From the NCBI RefSeq assembly GCF_048323675.1, contig NZ_JBLWFK010000001.1, forward strand, positions 434,001 to 498,000: DNA of 64,000 nucleotides, written 5' to 3'. How positions within the stretch are numbered: position 1 is the first letter of the stretch; every line of letters starts with the position of its first letter. Positions 10,009 to 18,100 of this stretch are shown piece by piece. This DNA is from Mangrovimicrobium sp048323675. Lineage in GTDB: Bacteria; Pseudomonadota; Gammaproteobacteria; Pseudomonadales; Halieaceae. The notes beneath the pieces are model-generated. The model saw only the letters and a program-made list of their open reading frames with translations. It did no database searches and was not told the DNA's origin. A program made the translations under genes and the position numbers.

Positions 10009-10587
10009 ATGACGTCCAGCAGGAGAATGGGTCCCATCGATTCCGAGATGGGTGTGGGCATGCTCAACGCCGCGGAAGATATACTCAGGGAAGAGGGCTA
10101 CGCGGCGCTGACCTCGCGCCGGGTGGCGGAATATCTCGGGGTCAAGCAGCGCCTGGTGTATTACTACTTCCGCACCATGGACGACCTGGTCCTCGAATCC
10201 TTCAAACGACTTGCCATTCGCGAAATCGGCCGCCTGCGCGAGGCGCTGGCCTCGGACCGGCCCCTGCACGATGTCTGGGATATCTGCATTAACACCAGTG
10301 ACGCCCGCCTCATATCCGAGTTCATGGCCCTGGCCAACCGCAGCGAAGGTGTGCGGGCGGAAGTCATCGCCTTTATCGAGGAATCGCGCAAGATCCAGGT
10401 CTCGGCGTTGCGCAGGGCGATGGCCAGGAGCGGGAGCCTCGACAAGGGCCTGTCGCCGGACGTGATTGCGTTCATGGGAACCAGCCTGGCGCTGGCGCTC
10501 AACCGGGAGGCCTCGCTGGGGGTGACCCGGGGGCACCGGGCAGTGAAGAAAACCATCCGGGAGTTCTTCAACCAGCTGGAGGCCTGA
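10009..10587 (+). CDS. TetR-family transcriptional regulator
   Basis: 192-residue TetR-type regulator. The N-terminal helix-turn-helix region is typical: MLNAAEDILREEGYAALTSR, then RVAEYLGVKQRLVYYYFRTM with the YYF signature of the recognition helix. The C-terminal ligand-binding half is unclassified. The ATG at 10009 is preceded by GGGGGA with 6-base spacing. The convergent neighbour is an amidohydrolase gene at 10713-12050. Regulation of that catabolic gene or the acyl-CoA synthetase group is possible but not shown. Confidence 0.87.
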   Translation: MTSSRRMGPIDSEMGVGMLNAAEDILREEGYAALTSRRVAEYLGVKQRLVYYYFRTMDDLVLESFKRLAIREIGRLREALASDRPLHDVWDICINTSDARLISEFMALANRSEGVRAEVIAFIEESRKIQVSALRRAMARSGSLDKGLSPDVIAFMGTSLALALNREASLGVTRGHRAVKKTIREFFNQLEA

Positions 10588-10674
10588 TGCTGTAGCAGAA
10601 GCGCTGGAAACGTTACCCGCTATCCCCGCGAAACTGCTGTATTAATCGCGCAGTGACCTGCAATTTCGGCAGTC

Positions 10675-10698
10675 CGCCCGCCGTGGTCCCGGCGGGCG
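10675..10698 (-). terminator. Hairpin between convergent genes, no clear T-tract
   Basis: A perfect 9-bp stem (10675-10683 with 10690-10698) and 6-base loop lie just past the stop of the amidohydrolase gene. There is no T-run on the minus strand, so intrinsic termination is unproven. It may simply stabilise the 3' end. Confidence 0.4.
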
Positions 10699-10712
10699 TT
10701 CTGCAGCTGCGC

Positions 10713-12050
10713 TCAGGCTGCGGTTTCAGTTTCCGCGATGGTGGTGGCGTGCTTGTTGAACATCACCGCCAAGTCGCCGGAGGTAACCGGGCGATCCACG
10801 CCTTCCTCGACCGGACGGGCGCCGCCGGTGGATACCGGGCTGGTGTCGACCCCGGCTGCTGCCGCCTGTGCCCGCAGCGCACCCACAGTCAGCTCCTCGC
10901 GCTTGAAGTGCTTGAAGGGGTCGAAGCGGAAGAAGCGCATGGCGTTGCGGTGCGTTACCTTGTCGATCTGTTCCTGGGTCAGGTGCTTCAACTGTTCCCA
11001 GAGATGCTCGGGTGCCTGCGGCCAGAGGGCGTCAGAATGCGGGTAGTCGGTCTCGAAAGCGACGATGTCCTCGCCGACATCGTCGAGGTGCTTGAGGCCG
11101 AAGGCATCGTCGATAAAGCAGCAGAGGAAGTGACGGCGGAACATCTCACTGGGTTTCATGTCCTGGAAACGGGAATTGGTCCAGGCCTTGTGCCGCCAGT
11201 TGGAGAAGTCCGCCCGCTCGAGGAAGTAGGGAATCCAGCCGATACTGCTCTCGGAAAGGGCGATGCGAAGATTGGGGTAGTCGTGCAGGGCCTGCAGTTG
11301 CATCCAGTCCGCCGCCCCCACGGAGATTGACAGGGGCATGGTGCTGATCCAGGCCTCGATCGGCGTTTCCATCGATGCATGCGGGACCGGATTGCCGGAG
11401 CCGATGTGCAGGGCGATGGCCATGTCGTGGTCCGCCACCGCCTTGAAGAAGGGCGCCCAATATTCATTGTGGATACTCGGCAGTCCCTGCTTGGTGGGGT
11501 TCTCGGACATACTGACCGCAGTGCAGCCCTTGTCGGCGACGCGCCTGATTTCCTCCACGGTGGCCTTCATGTCCCAGTTGGGCAGGATGGCCAGGGGGAT
11601 AAAGCGGCCCGGGTACGCGCCGCACCACTCGTCGATGTGCCAGTCGTTCCAGGCCCTCAGGTGGGTGAGGGCCAGATTCTTGTCCGGTGCCTGGTGGAAG
11701 GTGTCGTTATCAAAGCCGATTGAGTTGCCGAAATTCATCTGCACGGCTATGCCGTCGGCATTCATGTCGTTGATGCGACCGTGTACGTCGTAGCAACCAT
11801 CGCGCATGTCGTGCAGCGCGTTGGGCTCCATTCCGTATTCCTCGAACGGGCGCCCGACCACTGCGTTCAGGCCGATCCCCGGTTTGGTCTTGCCCTGGTA
11901 GCTCCAGTAGTTCTTGCCGTTCTTGTCGGTTTTGAGCTTGGGTGCCGTGGCAAGCGCTTCGCCCGACAGGTGGTTGTCGAACAGGGTGGGGGGTTCGCAG
12001 ATGTGATCGTCGGTACTGATAAGCACCATGTCATTCATATTGCGTGTCAT
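10713..12050 (-). CDS. Amidohydrolase-family metal-dependent hydrolase
   Basis: 445-residue amidohydrolase_2 (TIM-barrel) protein. The beginning shows the metal-site strand with unusual spacing, MVLISTDDHICEPPTLFDNH. A central LAILPNWDMKATVEEIRRVA and the late VAFETDYPHSDALWPQ are characteristic; the conserved Asp of the last motif is a metal ligand in this family. The family includes decarboxylases and ring-cleavage-product hydrolases such as 2-amino-3-carboxymuconate semialdehyde decarboxylase relatives. The substrate here is unknown. The ATG at 12050 is supported by AAGGAG 8 bases upstream. It may belong to a catabolic group with the P450 remnant and acyl-CoA synthetase on the same strand. 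Confidence 0.88.
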   Translation of the reverse strand: MTRNMNDMVLISTDDHICEPPTLFDNHLSGEALATAPKLKTDKNGKNYWSYQGKTKPGIGLNAVVGRPFEEYGMEPNALHDMRDGCYDVHGRINDMNADGIAVQMNFGNSIGFDNDTFHQAPDKNLALTHLRAWNDWHIDEWCGAYPGRFIPLAILPNWDMKATVEEIRRVADKGCTAVSMSENPTKQGLPSIHNEYWAPFFKAVADHDMAIALHIGSGNPVPHASMETPIEAWISTMPLSISVGAADWMQLQALHDYPNLRIALSESSIGWIPYFLERADFSNWRHKAWTNSRFQDMKPSEMFRRHFLCCFIDDAFGLKHLDDVGEDIVAFETDYPHSDALWPQAPEHLWEQLKHLTQEQIDKVTHRNAMRFFRFDPFKHFKREELTVGALRAQAAAAGVDTSPVSTGGARPVEEGVDRPVTSGDLAVMFNKHATTIAETETAA

Positions 12051-12135
12051 CGTGGAGCTCCTTTTGTTATGCGGTAGCTGGCGGGTTTGCGCTTACGACG
12101 TTAGCTCCTTTGATTATAGTCTTCATTGATCTGGA

Positions 12136-12546
12136 TCAAGCCCGGCGCCGGGTGCCCGCCCGGTGAGTGGGCTGCTGATAGACGATCACCCGGATTCCCC
12201 CGGGCATGAGTAATTGGATCTGTGGGATCACCATGCCTGCGAGGTAATGAATACCAACTTCCTGCTCTTGCCGGCCCACCACCCGCTGGAAGTGGCGGTT
12301 TTCCTCGCCGCCGTGATGGAGGTCGTCGAGGCTGAGGTCACGGGTACGCGCGAGAAAGCGCTCGATGGCGATACGCGACTCCAGGGCCCCGAGTGGCGCA
12401 CCGATGCAGGCGTGCCTGCCTTTGCTGAAAACGACGCGATCGCTGGCGTTGGCGCGTTCGATGTCAAATTTTCGCGGCCGATCGAAATGCGCGGGGTCGT
12501 TGCTGGTGCGCGTCAATGTCGGTGACCGGCAGGATGGTCGACACAC
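12136..12546 (-). pseudogene. Cytochrome P450 remnant (C-terminal heme-binding region only)
   Basis: About 110 recognisable residues of a bacterial cytochrome P450. SNDPAHFDRPRKFDIER matches the meander region, and VFSKGRHACIGAPLGALESR contains the heme-thiolate signature F..G.H.C.G with the Cys ligand. The I and K helices and everything upstream (about 300 residues expected) are absent, because the neighbouring GNAT gene begins within 30 bases. The sequence after the L helix no longer resembles a P450 C-terminus. Read as a decayed gene truncated on its 5' side. Exact limits are approximate. Confidence 0.7.
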
Positions 12547-12573
12547 TGTGCCTGACTGCGGGAGGGCGGCTGA

Positions 12574-13074
12574 TCAGTCGCCGTTCTGGGTACCGCTGCG
12601 GTAGAGTCTCATGCCGCGGGACTGGTAGTTGGCCAGCGCGCTCGGGTGGTCGAGCGTGCAGGTATGCACCCACACCCGCCGGGTTGGCCCCCAGCGCCAG
12701 GCCTCCTCGATCGCGCGGGTCAGCAGGTGGCCGCCGAAGCCGCGGCCGATAAATGCCGGCGCCAGTCCGAAGTACTTGATTTCAACTTCGTCCCCGGCCT
12801 GTCGCTCGAGGTCGAAATAGCCCGCGGGGGAACCTTCGCACCAGGCGACCCAGGTGCGCAGGTTGTCCGACTCGGCGTAGTCCCGCCACTGTTCGTCGCT
12901 CCAGCTGAGGCGGTCGGTCCACGCCCAGGGGGCGCCCACATGCTGGTAGAGAAAGCGGTTGAAGGGGAACTGCTTGATCCGGGCCTCGCGAACCTCGAGC
13001 TGGTCGGCGGGCTTGCCCGGGCGCAGCTCCTCCGGGGAGTGCATCTCCAGGTAAAAGATCCTAACCGGTTCCAT
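12574..13074 (-). CDS. GNAT-family N-acetyltransferase
   Basis: 166-residue GNAT acetyltransferase. The acetyl-CoA loop region is seen as LAPAFIGRGFGGHLLTRAIE (R/Q-x-x-G-x-G/A form), followed by RVWVHTCTLDHPSALANYQS, the usual end of the fold with a Tyr in the last helix. Substrate unknown. The start lies one base after the stop of the acyl-CoA synthetase gene (TGA at 13078-13076, ATG at 13074), so the two are almost certainly co-transcribed and probably translationally coupled. Confidence 0.88.
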   Translation of the reverse strand: MEPVRIFYLEMHSPEELRPGKPADQLEVREARIKQFPFNRFLYQHVGAPWAWTDRLSWSDEQWRDYAESDNLRTWVAWCEGSPAGYFDLERQAGDEVEIKYFGLAPAFIGRGFGGHLLTRAIEEAWRWGPTRRVWVHTCTLDHPSALANYQSRGMRLYRSGTQNGD

Positions 13075-13075
13075 C

Positions 13076-14746
13076 TCAGTCCTGCCAGATCACCTTGCGG
13101 TTTTCCGCGTACCACTGGTCGAGGAAGGGTTCGAATGCCGCCTCGATCACATCGCGCTTCAGTTTGAGGGTCGGGGTGAGGAAGTTGTTCTCGATGGTCC
13201 AGGCCTCGCGCGCCACGGCGATGAACTTGATCTGTTCGAATTCCTCAATCGCGTTGTTGACCCCGGCGAGCAGCGATTCCAGCTCCGCTTCCGCCTGGCG
13301 GCGAAAGGCCGGATCGTCGTAGCGCTGGTGGGCGCTTTCCGAGAGATGCACCAGGGCATAACAGGCCTGGCGGCCGGACCCGCTGACGCAGCTCATTTCC
13401 ACCAGGTTGCTGGCATTGAGCAGGTTTTCGATCGGCACCGGGGCGACGTACTTGCCCTTGCTGGTCTTGAACAGTTCCTTGACCCGCCCGGTGATCCGCA
13501 GCAGGCCATCTTTGGAAAACTCGCCGCGGTCGCCGGTCTTGAAGAAGCCGTCCCCGGTCATGACCTGGGCGGTCTGCTCCGGGTCCCGGTAGTAACCCAT
13601 CATCAGTCCCGGGCCGCGCAACTCGATCTCACCTTTCCCGGAGATACGGGATTCGACCCCCTTCAGCGGCTTGCCGACATAGCCGATCTCCCGCGAGCCC
13701 GGCAGGCTGACATGGGAATAGGCGAAATCCTCGGTCATACCGTAGCCTTCCATGATGGGCAGGCCCAGCCGGTCGTACCAGCGCAGGAGTTCCGGGGTCA
13801 GCGGGGCAGAGCCGGAGATGGCCAGCCGCACGTCGCCGAGGCCCAGGCCGTCGAGCACCTTGCGCTGGACAATGCCCCTGAGCAGCGGGATTTTCAGCAG
13901 CCGGCGCAGTTTCTTCTCCGGCATTTTCTCCAGTACGCCGGACTGGAACTTCTGCCACAGGCGTGGAACGCTGAGGAACACGGTGGGGCGGGCCCGGCGC
14001 ATGTCCTGCAGGAAGGTGTCAAGTTCCTCGGCGAAGTAGATGTGAACGCCGTGGTAGATGCCGCCGGATTCCACCACCGCGCGCTCAAACACGTGGGCCA
14101 GCGGCAGGTAGGAAAGCATGCGGTCCGCGGAGCTTATGTTGAACACGTCGCCCACCAGGCAGGCGGGGGCGGACACCGAGTAAAAGGAATGCATGACCCC
14201 CTTGGGGTTACCGGTACTGCCGGAGGTATAGCAGATCAGGGCGCGTCGCTCCGCCGGCCACTCCGGGTTATCGCCTATTGGCGGGTGGTTCGCGACAATA
14301 TCGTCCCACTGCGGGTAGTCGTTCGCCGGGGCCAGGGGGAAGGCGATCAGCGGCATGTCCGCGGGCACCCCCGGGTGCATCGCCTCCCAGTCATCCAGCT
14401 TGCCGACAAACAGCAGTCTGGCCTCCGAATGGCCGAGGATATAACCGACGGTTTCGGCATGCAGCGTCGGGTAGAGGGCCACCGTGCAATGCCCGGCCAT
14501 CCAGATGGCCAGCTCGGCGATGACGAAGTGGGCGCAGTTCTTCGACACCATCGCGATATTGCTGTTGTCGGGCAGGTCGAGGGAGCGCAGGTAGGCCGCC
14601 ATGCAGCGCGCCTGGCGCATGGTTTCCCGCCAGCTGTAGTCGACTACCCCGTCCGGGGTCGGTTGGGTCAGGAAAACGCTGTCCGGCCGGTTGGCCTCAT
14701 GCTCGTAGGCAGCCTGCAACAGCAGCTTGTCGATGGGATAATTCAT
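13076..14746 (-). CDS. AMP-forming fatty acyl-CoA synthetase
   Basis: 556-residue ANL-superfamily adenylate-forming enzyme that activates a carboxylic acid with ATP and CoA. The P-loop motif is CYTSGSTGNPKGVM. GYGMTEDFAYSHVS (A5) and FFKTGDRGEFSKDGLLRITG with the hinge Asp/Arg (A7-A8) are present. RVKELFKTSKGKYVAPVPIE is the long-chain/bubblegum-type C-domain start. Overall it resembles long-chain or very-long-chain acyl-CoA synthetases rather than acetyl-CoA synthetases, but chain-length preference cannot be read from sequence. It is followed immediately by the GNAT gene. Confidence 0.9.
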   Translation of the reverse strand: MNYPIDKLLLQAAYEHEANRPDSVFLTQPTPDGVVDYSWRETMRQARCMAAYLRSLDLPDNSNIAMVSKNCAHFVIAELAIWMAGHCTVALYPTLHAETVGYILGHSEARLLFVGKLDDWEAMHPGVPADMPLIAFPLAPANDYPQWDDIVANHPPIGDNPEWPAERRALICYTSGSTGNPKGVMHSFYSVSAPACLVGDVFNISSADRMLSYLPLAHVFERAVVESGGIYHGVHIYFAEELDTFLQDMRRARPTVFLSVPRLWQKFQSGVLEKMPEKKLRRLLKIPLLRGIVQRKVLDGLGLGDVRLAISGSAPLTPELLRWYDRLGLPIMEGYGMTEDFAYSHVSLPGSREIGYVGKPLKGVESRISGKGEIELRGPGLMMGYYRDPEQTAQVMTGDGFFKTGDRGEFSKDGLLRITGRVKELFKTSKGKYVAPVPIENLLNASNLVEMSCVSGSGRQACYALVHLSESAHQRYDDPAFRRQAEAELESLLAGVNNAIEEFEQIKFIAVAREAWTIENNFLTPTLKLKRDVIEAAFEPFLDQWYAENRKVIWQD

Positions 14747-14874
14747 GCCAAGGGATTCCCCGGTTCAAGGGCGCCGTGTGGGGCGCGGCCAAAACTTCGT
14801 CGCGGGCATCAGGGTACTACAGTCCGGGGGCGTGGCGAGACTCGCGATCACCCTCCGGGGATTAATTCCGCTAT

Positions 14875-15276
14875 TCACAAGTGTAATACCACCTCGCGGG
14901 TTCCGCGAAAGCGCCGGTGCTCCCACAGGTAGATACCCTGCCAGGTGCCCAGCATCAGTTCCCCGTGCTGGAAGGGTATGCCCAGCTGGGTCGCGGTGAG
15001 CGCGGCCTTGATATGCGCCGGCATGTCGTCCGGCCCCTCCAGCGTGTGGGTGTACAGGGGGTCGTTCTCCGGCACCAGCCGGTTGAGCCAGTTTTCCAGG
15101 TCGCGCCGGGCGCTGTCGTCGTAGTTTTCCTGGATCAGCAGGCTGGCCGAGGTGTGGCGGATGAACAGGCTGCACAGGCCCTCGTCCCGGCCCGACCGGG
15201 CGACGATCCGCTGTACTTCCGAAGTGAAGGGGTGCAAACCCTGCCCCGACACGGTTATGGGTAGTGTGACGATCAC
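14875..15276 (-). CDS. YjbQ/UPF0047 family protein
   Basis: 133-residue YjbQ (UPF0047) protein. Landmarks are GLCSLFIRHTSASLLIQEN, the LEGPDDMPAHIKAAL metal/His region and GELMLGTWQGIYLWEHR, which are near-invariant in the family. E. coli YjbQ shows weak thiamine phosphate synthase activity, but the physiological role is unsettled. The GTG at 15276 was chosen over the ATG at 15336 because AAGGAG sits 8 bases upstream of it and the protein then has family length. It appears to be a single-gene unit. Confidence 0.92.
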   Translation of the reverse strand: MIVTLPITVSGQGLHPFTSEVQRIVARSGRDEGLCSLFIRHTSASLLIQENYDDSARRDLENWLNRLVPENDPLYTHTLEGPDDMPAHIKAALTATQLGIPFQHGELMLGTWQGIYLWEHRRFRGTREVVLHL

Positions 15277-15360
15277 GCGCTTTCTCCTTTGCGACCGCCA
15301 TTGTAAAGCATCCCATGAAGCGGCCTGTAACCCCATCCGCTGCAGCTGCGGCGGCGCCCC

Positions 15361-15388
15361 AAAAAAAAAAGGGCCGCCGAAGCGACCC
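15361..15388 (-). terminator. Rho-independent terminator of rpoE-chrR
   Basis: On the minus strand, 22 bases past the chrR stop, stem GGGTCGC/GCGGCCC (7 pairs, one G-T) closes a TTCG tetraloop and is followed by ten T residues (15370-15361). This is a strong intrinsic terminator. Confidence 0.93.
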
Positions 15389-15410
15389 GGGAGGGGTTCA
15401 GGAAATGGAC

Positions 15411-16064
15411 CTAGCGTGCCTGCAGGCGCAGGAAAGGATTGACCGGACGAAAGCGCCAGTCGGTAAAGCGCACCGGGGCATCCAGCACCCCGACGCAGAT
15501 ACAGTCGCGATCGAGGGTCGCGGTCGGGGAGTGGCGGTGACTGGCGTCGCGCTGGATAAAATCGCCCGCCCTGTAGTGGCCTTCCTCATCGGAAAAACCG
15601 CCTTCGAGCACCAGGGTCAGCTCATTGCCGCGGTGAGTGTGGTGCGGGATGCTGCCGCCGGCGCGAATGTGGTAGAGGGCGAACTCGTTTTCCCGGTCCC
15701 CGGTGCGCAGGTGGCAGACCTGTACGCTGGAGCCGATATGGCGCCAGTCGAGATCCTTGAAATCGCCCTGGATCAGGCGCTGCACCAGGTGCGGGCTGCC
15801 CTGTGCCGCGGGCGGTGGCCGGTGGCTGAGCGGCGCCTGCTCCTCGTCGATGCGGGCGAGCACGGTCTCCAGCAGCCGGTCGGGTACGCTGGCCTCGGCC
15901 TGGCGCTCGAACAGCGCGGAACCGAGGTCCTGCAGCTGGCGGTGGGCGCGGCGGCACTGGTCACAGACATTCAGGTGCAGGGTGACACAGATCGAAGGTG
16001 CCAGGGCCAGGGTGCCGGCGGCGTGCTCGGTGAGTGTGCGATTGTCGGGATGGTGGTGAATCAT
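15411..16064 (-). CDS. chrR: ChrR-family zinc anti-sigma factor with cupin domain
   Basis: 217-residue ChrR-type anti-sigma factor, the partner of the ECF sigma encoded 4 bases upstream. The N-terminal zinc anti-sigma domain has the ligands in place (His in MIHHH, then HLNVCDQC: H30, C34, C37). The C-terminal half is a cupin (HIRAGGSIPHHTHRGNELTL, GGFSDEEGHYRAGDF, DASHRHSP) that in Rhodobacter ChrR is needed for release of sigma upon singlet oxygen. In that system ChrR holds RpoE inactive until singlet oxygen or organic hydroperoxide stress. The intact ligands suggest a working pair. Confidence 0.95.
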   Translation of the reverse strand: MIHHHPDNRTLTEHAAGTLALAPSICVTLHLNVCDQCRRAHRQLQDLGSALFERQAEASVPDRLLETVLARIDEEQAPLSHRPPPAAQGSPHLVQRLIQGDFKDLDWRHIGSSVQVCHLRTGDRENEFALYHIRAGGSIPHHTHRGNELTLVLEGGFSDEEGHYRAGDFIQRDASHRHSPTATLDRDCICVGVLDAPVRFTDWRFRPVNPFLRLQAR

Positions 16065-16068
16065 GTCC

Positions 16069-16653
16069 TCAGGCCTCCTCCACCAGCAGTTGCAGTTTGT
16101 TCAGGGCCAGGCGCACGCGGGATTTGACGGTACCCAGGGGCAGGTCGAGATCCGCTGCCGCCTCCGACTGGGACTTGCCCTCCATATAGATCTTGGTGAG
16201 TACCTGTACCTGTTCGTGGGGCAGTTCGCCCAGCATCTTGCGGACGCGCGCCGCGTCGCGGTGCATCTGCACACTGCTGAACAGTTCCACGCTGCCGGTA
16301 TCCGGCCAGATATCCTCGGCGTTGAGTGGGGTGTCGAATTTTTGCAGGCGGCGGTACATGTCGGTTCGGCTGTTGCGGGCTATGGCGTATACCCAGGTGC
16401 TCGCCGACGCCTTGCGCGGGTCGAATCCGGGCGATTTCTGCCAGACCTTGATCATCACTTCCTGTACCAGTTCCTCGGCATGGCTCGCCGCCAGCGGCGA
16501 ACCGCCCAGGGCAAAGGCCTTGACCAGGGGGGCGAAATGGCGGAACAGGCGGGCAAAAGCGTCGCGGTCGCGGTTGGCACCGACCCGTTCGAGGTCCCGG
16601 CTCAGCTCGTCGTTGCGCTGTTCAGGGGCCTGCGGTCCTGTCTCTGTAGTCAT
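16069..16653 (-). CDS. rpoE: ECF sigma factor, ECF11 (RpoE/ChrR) type
   Basis: ECF sigma factor of 194 residues. Region 2 includes FRHFAPLVKAFALGG and AEELVQEVMIKVWQKSPGFD. ASTWVYAIARNSRTDMYRR is the -10 recognition helix. Region 4 has LPHEQVQVLTKIYMEGKSQS and DLPLGTVKSRVRLAL. Immediate linkage to chrR identifies the singlet-oxygen/ChrR subgroup. The ATG at 16653 gives the standard start; an in-frame GTG at 16662 has no better ribosome site. A TGATCC-type promoter lies 55-85 bases upstream, implying autoregulation, and a similar promoter faces the opposite operon. Confidence 0.95.
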   Translation of the reverse strand: MTTETGPQAPEQRNDELSRDLERVGANRDRDAFARLFRHFAPLVKAFALGGSPLAASHAEELVQEVMIKVWQKSPGFDPRKASASTWVYAIARNSRTDMYRRLQKFDTPLNAEDIWPDTGSVELFSSVQMHRDAARVRKMLGELPHEQVQVLTKIYMEGKSQSEAAADLDLPLGTVKSRVRLALNKLQLLVEEA

Positions 16654-16707
16654 GTGCCTCACGATGATGTCGGCCTGTGTCGCTGATCCGGGGTCTGGTT
16701 ACGGTCG

Positions 16708-16737
16708 TTTATACGCCGGGCCGCCGGGTTTGGATCA
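16708..16737 (-). promoter_or_regulatory. Candidate RpoE-dependent promoter for rpoE-chrR
   Basis: Minus strand: TGATCC at 16737-16732, an 18-base spacer, then TATAAA at 16713-16708. The same hexamer and spacer length recur in the opposite direction at 16752. GATC-type -35 elements are known for RpoE-ChrR promoters in Rhodobacter. Confidence 0.7.
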
Positions 16738-16751
16738 CTGTGCCTTAGCGT

Positions 16752-16781
16752 TGATCCGGTTGCATCCGGACCGCGTATTCT
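16752..16781 (+). promoter_or_regulatory. Candidate RpoE-dependent promoter for the FAD oxidoreductase operon
   Basis: Plus strand: TGATCC at 16752-16757, an 18-base spacer, then TATTCT at 16776-16781, giving a short leader to the ATG at 16823. It matches the divergent promoter for rpoE-chrR in hexamer and spacing. A third TGATCC with 18-base spacing begins at 16684 on the plus strand, but its -10 would overlap the divergent one. Confidence 0.7.
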
Positions 16782-16822
16782 CAGTAAACCAACTGTGTAC
16801 AGTCGCCGGGGGCAAACAGTCA

Positions 16823-18100
16823 ATGAAAATCGCCGTAATCGGCGCGGGGATAGCTGGGCTGTCCTGCGCGCGCTACCTGTGCCGCCAGCACGAAGTACAT
16901 GTGCTGGAGCGCTCGGAGCGGATCGGTGGCCACACCGCCACGGTCGACGTCGCCGTGGGGGGGCGCCGGTTCGCCGTCGATACGGGGTTCATCGTCTATA
17001 ACGACTGGACCTACCCCAATTTTATCGCCCTGATGGACGAACTGGGGATTCGCGGCAAGCCGACGGAGATGAGCTTCAGTCTCAGCGATCGCGCCAGCGG
17101 GCTCGAGTATGCGGGCTCCAACCTCAACACGCTGTTTGCGCAACGCCGCAATCTCCTTTCGCCGCGTTTCCTGGGCATGCTGCGCGACATCCTGCGCTTC
17201 AACCGCGATGCGCTCGCCGATCTCGAGGCGGGGCGCGTGCCCGTGGACACCACACTCGGTGAGTACCTGGGCCAGCGCGGCTACGGCAATGCCTTTCGCG
17301 ACTACTACATCATTCCCATGGGGGCGGCGATCTGGTCGGCCGACACCCCGGTAATGCTCGATTTTCCGCTGGCCTTCTTCCTGCGCTTCTTCCGCAACCA
17401 CGGCCTGTTGAGCGTATCCGACCGGCCCCAGTGGCGGGTGATCGAGGGCGGCTCCCGCGAGTACCTGCGGCCGCTGGTCGACCCCTTCGCCGGGCGGGTG
17501 CGCACCGGTGTTGAAATCAGCGCGGTGCGCCGGGAAACCGGTGGCGCGCGCGTCCTGTTTGCCGGGGGCGGCAGCGAGCATTTCGATGCGGTGGTCTTCG
17601 CCTGCCACAGTGACCAGGCACTGGCGCTGCTCGCCGACCCCAGCGAAGCCGAACGCGAGATCCTCGGTGCGATCCCCTACCAGCCGAGCTCGGTCGTCCT
17701 GCACACCGACATCCGCCTGCTGCCGGCCAACCGCCGCGCCTGGTCCAGTTGGAACTACCTGCGCCGGCCCGGCTCGCAGCGTGCCACGGTCACCTACAAC
17801 ATGAATATCCTGCAGGGTCTCGACGCGCCCGAGACCTTCTGCGTTACCCTGAACGATCGCGAGGCGATCAACCCGCACAAGATTCTCGGTGAGTTCGAGT
17901 ATTCCCACCCGGTGTTCACGCTGCCCGGAATGCGCGCCCAGCAGCGCTGGGAGGAAATCAACGGCGGCGCGACCTGGTACTGCGGCGCCTACTGGCACAA
18001 CGGCTTCCACGAGGATGGCGTTTGCTCGGCCCTGCGCGTCGCCCGGGGCCTGGGTGCCGCGGCCGCGGAAGACCGCGGGCCGTTGGGCAGCGCCGCGTGA
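16823..18100 (+). CDS. FAD-dependent NAD(P)/amine-oxidase-like oxidoreductase
   Basis: 425-residue flavoprotein with an N-terminal FAD-binding motif MKIAVIGAGIAGLSCARYL followed by the acidic ribose-binding end VHVLERSERIGGHTATVD and DTGFIVYNDWTYPNF. It resembles amine oxidase/desaturase-type proteins regularly encoded with DUF1365 and a cyclopropane synthase homolog in RpoE-ChrR regulons. In Rhodobacter such genes have been linked to furan fatty acid formation, so a role in oxidising a membrane lipid acyl chain is a reasonable inference. The ATG at 16823 is chosen because the protein begins directly with the Rossmann strand; longer in-frame sequence upstream crosses the promoter. It overlaps the next gene (GTGA). 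Confidence 0.9.
   Translation: MKIAVIGAGIAGLSCARYLCRQHEVHVLERSERIGGHTATVDVAVGGRRFAVDTGFIVYNDWTYPNFIALMDELGIRGKPTEMSFSLSDRASGLEYAGSNLNTLFAQRRNLLSPRFLGMLRDILRFNRDALADLEAGRVPVDTTLGEYLGQRGYGNAFRDYYIIPMGAAIWSADTPVMLDFPLAFFLRFFRNHGLLSVSDRPQWRVIEGGSREYLRPLVDPFAGRVRTGVEISAVRRETGGARVLFAGGGSEHFDAVVFACHSDQALALLADPSEAEREILGAIPYQPSSVVLHTDIRLLPANRRAWSSWNYLRRPGSQRATVTYNMNILQGLDAPETFCVTLNDREAINPHKILGEFEYSHPVFTLPGMRAQQRWEEINGGATWYCGAYWHNGFHEDGVCSALRVARGLGAAAAEDRGPLGSAA

Noticed and set aside
16193..16822. N-terminal extension of the FAD oxidoreductase
   Set aside because: It runs antisense through rpoE and across both promoters; the Rossmann motif starts at the ATG at 16823.
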